A program made the translations under genes and the position numbers. From Siansivirga zeaxanthinifaciens CC-SAMT-1 (GTDB taxonomy: Bacteria; Bacteroidota; Bacteroidia; Flavobacteriales; Flavobacteriaceae), in NCBI RefSeq assembly GCF_000941055.1, contig NZ_CP007202.1, positions 1,980,001-2,044,000 on the forward strand: 64,000 bases of DNA. Reading direction: 5' to 3'. Numbering within the stretch: position 1 is the stretch's first letter; each line of letters begins with the position of its first letter. This document shows positions 60,999 to 64,000 of the stretch, one piece after another. The notes beneath the pieces are model-generated. The model did no database searches and had not been told where the DNA came from. It was given only the letters and a program-made list of their open reading frames with translations.

Positions 60999-61033
60999 AA
61001 AAAAGGCTTTCTAATTTTTAGAAAGCCTTTTTT
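60999..61033 (+). terminator. Terminator after yajC
   Basis: AGGCTTTCTAA (to 61014) / TTAGAAAGCCT (from 61018) with TTT loop, flanked by A-run and T-run; perfect stem. Confidence 0.9.
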
Positions 61034-61068
61034 GTTTAACTCAACTTTCTAATTGATTAAACAATTTA

Positions 61069-61099
61069 TTGTATATAGGCTTAATTTTCCTTAACTTTG
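61069..61099 (+). promoter_or_regulatory. Promoter of the proline operon leader
   Basis: TTG (61069-61071), 20-bp spacer, TAACTTTG (61092-61099), exact -7 match. The start should lie around 61105, next to the ATG of a short leader frame. Confidence 0.6.
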
Positions 61100-61103
61100 C
61101 AGC

Positions 61104-61205
61104 ATGGGAATAAGGATTCATGAAATACGAAATAACAGAATATTTAACTTCAACTTTCTAGTTTTTAGAAATCAGTCCGATAAATTCATTCCTCCAAGCT
61201 TATAA
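61104..61205 (+). CDS. Candidate 33-residue leader peptide
   Basis: ATG at 61104 to TAA 61203-61205: begins MGIRIHEIRNNRIFNFNFLV and ends QSDKFIPPSL. Arg codons at residues 4, 9, 12 and 22 (AGG, CGA, AGA, AGA). It starts beside the predicted transcript start and is followed by a terminator-like hairpin at 61255, the arrangement of amino-acid attenuation. The four Arg suggest arginine sensing, fitting the shared arginine/proline pathways, but the run is not dense enough to be sure. Confidence 0.35.
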   Translation: MGIRIHEIRNNRIFNFNFLVFRNQSDKFIPPSL

Positions 61206-61254
61206 TTTAAAAGCTTTACTACCATTTAAGTAATAACCCCCTTTGGTTTATTAT
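61206..61254. other. Leader RNA between short frame and hairpin
   Basis: AT-rich; contains AAAGCTTTACTACCATTTAA and a short C-run then G pair (CCCCCTTTGG). An antiterminator pairing partner of the hairpin could lie here, for instance with TTATAAGCAT, but I could not define one. Confidence 0.3.
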
Positions 61255-61295
61255 AAGCATAAGCACGCGATTGCCATCATGTGCCCATGCTTTTT
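61255..61295 (+). terminator. Terminator/attenuator hairpin before the acetyltransferase-proline operon
   Basis: AGCAT (61256-61260) and GCAC (61263-61266) pair with GTGC (61281-61284) and ATGCT (61287-61291), AA/CC internal bulge, 14-nt loop, then TTTTT. It lies between a strong promoter and the first structural gene, so it should regulate readthrough. Confidence 0.55.
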
Positions 61296-61361
61296 GTTAT
61301 TTATTTACAAATTAAATTTTTTCAATGTTTTTGAAAGAATTTTAAAATTACCCAGTTACTA

Positions 61362-61808
61362 ATGAAAATTAAAACCTTTGATGCTTATTCGAGGTTATCG
61401 CATATGGATATTAATAGATTAACCCAATTTATTTACGACCATTCTGGCGATTACCGAGACCGTAAAAGTGCCATTAAAAAATCTTTGCTTTATGCAATGA
61501 AAGACCTTCCGGGTTTAGGTGGTTATGTTTTTGTTATGGAAACTAAAGAAGATATTTTGGGTGCTTTGGTTGTAAATAAAACGGGAATGAACGAATACAT
61601 ACCAGAGAATATTCTGGTCTATTTGTCTGTAAACAAAGATTATAGAGGTCAGGGCATTGCGAAAAAGCTAATTGATTATACACTTAAATATTGTAAAGGA
61701 GACATTTCGCTGTTTATTAATAAAAATAACGAGGTGCTTAAATTTTTCGAATCAAACGGATTTAAATCCAGAAATATAGAAATGCGTTTAACGCGTTCAT
61801 CTATTTAA
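61362..61808 (+). CDS. GNAT family N-acetyltransferase
   Basis: A 148-residue GNAT protein. VYLSVNKDYRGQGIAKKLID is the acetyl-CoA P-loop (RGQGIA), and INKNNEVLKFFESNGFKSRN is motif B. First gene after the attenuator-like hairpin, upstream of proC-proB-proA. In other flavobacteria I recall a related acetyltransferase gene heading the arginine biosynthesis cluster, so a link to that pathway is possible but not shown. Confidence 0.85.
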   Translation: MKIKTFDAYSRLSHMDINRLTQFIYDHSGDYRDRKSAIKKSLLYAMKDLPGLGGYVFVMETKEDILGALVVNKTGMNEYIPENILVYLSVNKDYRGQGIAKKLIDYTLKYCKGDISLFINKNNEVLKFFESNGFKSRNIEMRLTRSSI

Positions 61809-61827
61809 CAATTAAAAACAATAAAAA

Positions 61828-62019
61828 ATGAAAATTTTAAAAGTAAAAAGACAAACAGTTTATGAAAAACGCCACAGTTTAAAAATGGGCGAATTAACAA
61901 CACGAGTCACGTATATTAAAAGATATTTACTCGGGTTACCAATACAAACATTACACAGATACAGACAAACCTATTACGGTGAAGTTAAAGATTGTAACGA
62001 TTGTTTATTGTTTATATAA
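61828..62019 (+). CDS. Small basic protein of unknown function, 63 aa
   Basis: Not recognised. Strongly basic: MKILKVKRQTVYEKRHSLKM, with later LHRYRQTYYGEVKDCNDCLL and a C-terminal CNDC pair. It lies 19 bp after the acetyltransferase and 25 bp before proC, with a purine-rich stretch before its ATG (caataaaaa), so it is probably translated. It may be a small conserved protein of this operon or a leftover of genes (argG, argC) that in relatives I recall in this position. Confidence 0.5.
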   Translation: MKILKVKRQTVYEKRHSLKMGELTTRVTYIKRYLLGLPIQTLHRYRQTYYGEVKDCNDCLLFI

Positions 62020-62044
62020 CCCTAATTAAAAGAAAGAAATTCTT

Positions 62045-62851
62045 ATGAAAGTATTAGTAATAGGCGCAGGAAATATGGGACTAACCTATGCCGAAGGTAT
62101 GTCTAAATCGAAGTTGCTCAAAAAGCGTAACATCATGGTTTTAGATAACTCTGAAGAAAAGTTAGAAGCATTAAATAAAATAGCTCATTTTGACGCCTAT
62201 AGTGAATTGGCCGATTGCGTGCCTCAAGCAGATATTATATTTGTGGCCGTTAAGCCTTATCACGCCGAAAGTTTATTTCAGGCCATTAAACCTATGGTAA
62301 ACAACGACCAGATTATTGTTTCAATAATGGCTGGTGTTACCATCAATTCTATTACATCTTTAACAGGCGTCACCAAAGTAGTACGTGCAATGCCTAATTT
62401 ACCAGCTCAAATAGGGCAGGGGTTAACGTCGTTTGTAGCATCTCCCGATGTTACAAAAATTGAATTGTTAACAGTAGACAGTCTTTTAGGCACTACTGGA
62501 AAATCCATTCAAGTAGATAATGAAAATCTCATCGACGCTTCTACAGGTATTTCAGGTAGTGGACCCGCTTATGTTTTTTATTTCATGCAAAGTATGATGG
62601 AAGCTGCCATGCAAATGGGCTTCTCAAAAAACGATGCAACCCTTTTGGTTAGTCAGACTTTTACAGGTGCTGTCGAATTATTTAGTCAATCAAATTTATC
62701 GCCCAATTCATGGATGGATCGTGTGGCATCTAAAGGGGGTACAACCCGTGCTGCCCTAGACTCTATGGAAGACAATAACGTAAATGAATTAATTAAAGAA
62801 GCGGCCTTTGCTGCATTTAACCGAGCAATAGAATTAGGAAAAGAACATTAA
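62045..62851 (+). CDS. proC: Pyrroline-5-carboxylate reductase
   Basis: A 268-residue enzyme for the last step of proline synthesis, reducing P5C with NAD(P)H. The nucleotide-binding motif VIGAGNMGLTYAEGM opens the protein, PNLPAQIGQGLTSF and ASTGISGSGPAYVFYFMQSM are substrate-site blocks, and SKGGTTRAALDSME is the C-terminal signature. One base separates it from proB. Confidence 0.95.
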   Translation: MKVLVIGAGNMGLTYAEGMSKSKLLKKRNIMVLDNSEEKLEALNKIAHFDAYSELADCVPQADIIFVAVKPYHAESLFQAIKPMVNNDQIIVSIMAGVTINSITSLTGVTKVVRAMPNLPAQIGQGLTSFVASPDVTKIELLTVDSLLGTTGKSIQVDNENLIDASTGISGSGPAYVFYFMQSMMEAAMQMGFSKNDATLLVSQTFTGAVELFSQSNLSPNSWMDRVASKGGTTRAALDSMEDNNVNELIKEAAFAAFNRAIELGKEH

Positions 62852-62852
62852 T

Positions 62853-63623
62853 ATGTATAAACAAAGAATAGTCATTAAAGTAGGAACTAACGTAATGACT
62901 AACAGAGACAACAAAATCGTTAGACCCGTATTAAAACAATTAGTACGACAAATTGCCGAATTATACGAACGCGACATTATAACCATTTTGGTTTCATCGG
63001 GGTCTGTAATTGCAGGTAAAGAAGTACTTGGTAAATCAAGTATAAAAAACAAAACGCAAAAACGACAAGTGTATTCGGCCATTGGACAACCCAGAATGAT
63101 GCGCTTGTATTACAATATTTTTCACGATTACGGAATGAAATGTGCGCAGGTATTACCAACAAAGCGCGATTTTAGTCCGGGCATACACAGACAAAATATG
63201 ATAAATTGCTGCGAAGGATTGCTGGCTGAAGGCGTGATACCTATTGCAAATGAAGATGATGCCGTATCTGTAACCATGTCTATGTTTTCAGATAATGATG
63301 AACTTGCGAGTTTAATTGCCCAATTAATTAACGCCGATAAACTTATTATCTTAACCGATATTCATGGCGTTTATACCGGGCACCCAGATGCAGAAAATAG
63401 TAATTTAATTTCTAACATCGATCCTTCAGAGAATTTAGATAAGTACATACAAGAGAACGATAAAGGCGAAGGCGAAGGCCGTGGCGGTATGGGTTCTAAA
63501 TTAGACTACGCGCAACAAGCCGCAGCACACAACATTCCAACATATATAGCAAACGGAAAAAAAGATAATACCATTATAGATATTATAGATGGTAAAGCTG
63601 TTGGAACTAAAGTTTCACTTTAA
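62853..63623 (+). CDS. proB: Glutamate 5-kinase
   Basis: A 256-residue amino acid kinase without the C-terminal PUA domain of E. coli ProB, the usual Bacteroidota form. IVIKVGTNVMTN is the phosphate loop, VSSGSVIAGKEVLG and FSDNDELASLIAQLINADKL (substrate and ATP sites) and GRGGMGSKLDYAQQAA follow. Phosphorylates glutamate to start proline synthesis, with ProA encoded next. Confidence 0.94.
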   Translation: MYKQRIVIKVGTNVMTNRDNKIVRPVLKQLVRQIAELYERDIITILVSSGSVIAGKEVLGKSSIKNKTQKRQVYSAIGQPRMMRLYYNIFHDYGMKCAQVLPTKRDFSPGIHRQNMINCCEGLLAEGVIPIANEDDAVSVTMSMFSDNDELASLIAQLINADKLIILTDIHGVYTGHPDAENSNLISNIDPSENLDKYIQENDKGEGEGRGGMGSKLDYAQQAAAHNIPTYIANGKKDNTIIDIIDGKAVGTKVSL

Positions 63624-63634
63624 AAATAAAAGAC

Positions 63635-64000
63635 ATGAAATTAATTTCAACCGATATAAAAAATATGGTTTTAAAAAGCATGGTTCGTATTTTAGATGAA
63701 AAAAATACGGCGCTTTTAGAAGCCAATAAAAAAGATTTAGACGCTTTTACACGCGATGATCAAGCGATGTACGATCGTTTAATTATAGATGATAAGAAAA
63801 TAAAAAGCATGCAAAAAGCACTTTTAGAAGTGCAATCGCAAGACGACCCTGTAGATCAAACCATAAGCCATGTAACATTAAACGACGGCTTGCAAATTGT
63901 AAATAAAACAGCTCCTTTTGGAACGATTATGATTATTTACGAGTCACGTCCCGATGTTACCATTGAAGCAGCTTCTTTAGCATTTAAATCAAATAATAAA
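63635..64000 (+). CDS. proA: Glutamate-5-semialdehyde dehydrogenase, N-terminal part, runs off the window
   Basis: ATG at 63635, 11 bp after proB, open to the last base of the window (122 codons). MKLISTDIKNMVLKSMVRIL, then RPDVTIEAASLAFKSNNK; the block APFGTIMIIYESRPDVTIEA is diagnostic of ProA. Reduces glutamyl phosphate to the semialdehyde. Catalytic Cys lies beyond the window. Confidence 0.93.
   Translation, partial: MKLISTDIKNMVLKSMVRILDEKNTALLEANKKDLDAFTRDDQAMYDRLIIDDKKIKSMQKALLEVQSQDDPVDQTISHVTLNDGLQIVNKTAPFGTIMIIYESRPDVTIEAASLAFKSNNK

Noticed and set aside
1..64000. tRNA or rRNA genes, prophage or plasmid origin
   Set aside because: Gene-free intervals were read for tRNA-like arms and none were found; no replication or phage structural genes are present.

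Overview
The window is a chromosomal segment of a marine-type member of the Bacteroidota, almost certainly a flavobacterium (Flavobacteriaceae). The basis is a low-GC sequence, Bacteroidota-type promoters of the form TAnnTTTG, long SecA and NusB variants, a cyclophilin-FKBP fusion protein, a PorV/PorQ-family protein, a TonB-dependent receptor with a carboxypeptidase-regulatory-like domain, DUF2795, a PUR-family DNA-binding protein and a LETM1-related biofilm-associated protein. I cannot name the species.

Layout. Bases 1-4100 carry a LytS-type kinase end fused to a 2TM domain, a second 2TM protein, a LytTR response regulator, an LpxD-like acyltransferase and a LETM1-related protein. Bases 4250-10050 hold a DUF4331 / TPR lipoprotein / TonB receptor locus whose second DUF4331 gene is split by a 928-bp insertion carrying a 5'-truncated serine recombinase. 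Bases 10430-20070 are mostly housekeeping (SecA, DUF2795, cobalamin adenosyltransferase, a methyltransferase, a Fic protein with a palindromic operator-like site, an ABC-F protein), broken up by long repeat-filled gaps.

Bases 20130-41191 are an exopolysaccharide locus: export lipoprotein, Wzc-like tyrosine kinase, cysQ, cysC, an unknown 249-aa protein between two repeat fields, then a run of tightly overlapping glycosyltransferase genes, an FkbM-like methyltransferase, a fucosyltransferase-like protein, an exostosin-like protein, a Wzy-like polymerase, and an initiating sugar-phosphate transferase that carries a one-base frameshift. The logic is that the initiating transferase loads undecaprenyl phosphate, the glycosyltransferases extend the unit, Wzy polymerises, and Wzc plus the export lipoprotein set length and secrete. 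The cysC/cysQ pair makes and recycles PAPS, suggesting a sulfated product. No flippase or sulfotransferase is in the window. Base composition changes abruptly inside this cluster, a sign of mosaic exchange.

Bases 41192-64000 are mostly housekeeping: DUF4105 and PorV-like proteins, pssA, DUF808, a LURP-one-like gene with an in-frame stop, lptB, an AhpD-like protein, tatC, kdsD, recQ, a cyclophilin-FKBP fusion, YfiT, acetyltransferases, a thioredoxin-like protein, CsaA, a PUR protein, an ABC exporter, nusB, DUF1573, yajC and a proC-proB-proA operon behind a candidate leader-peptide attenuator.

Most unusual items: (1) a cassette-like stretch at 51309-52864, in which AT-rich genes (membrane protein; Crp/Fnr regulator plus DUF2892) are bounded by a large imperfect palindrome with attC-like logic, no integrase being visible; (2) a 180-bp tandem repeat made of two hairpins, one of which shows compensatory base changes between copies, related to dispersed repeats around the polysaccharide locus; (3) the split DUF4331 gene; (4) the frameshifted initiating transferase; (5) a palindrome against the fic start codon; (6) a possible Crp/Fnr site placed for activation of DUF2892.
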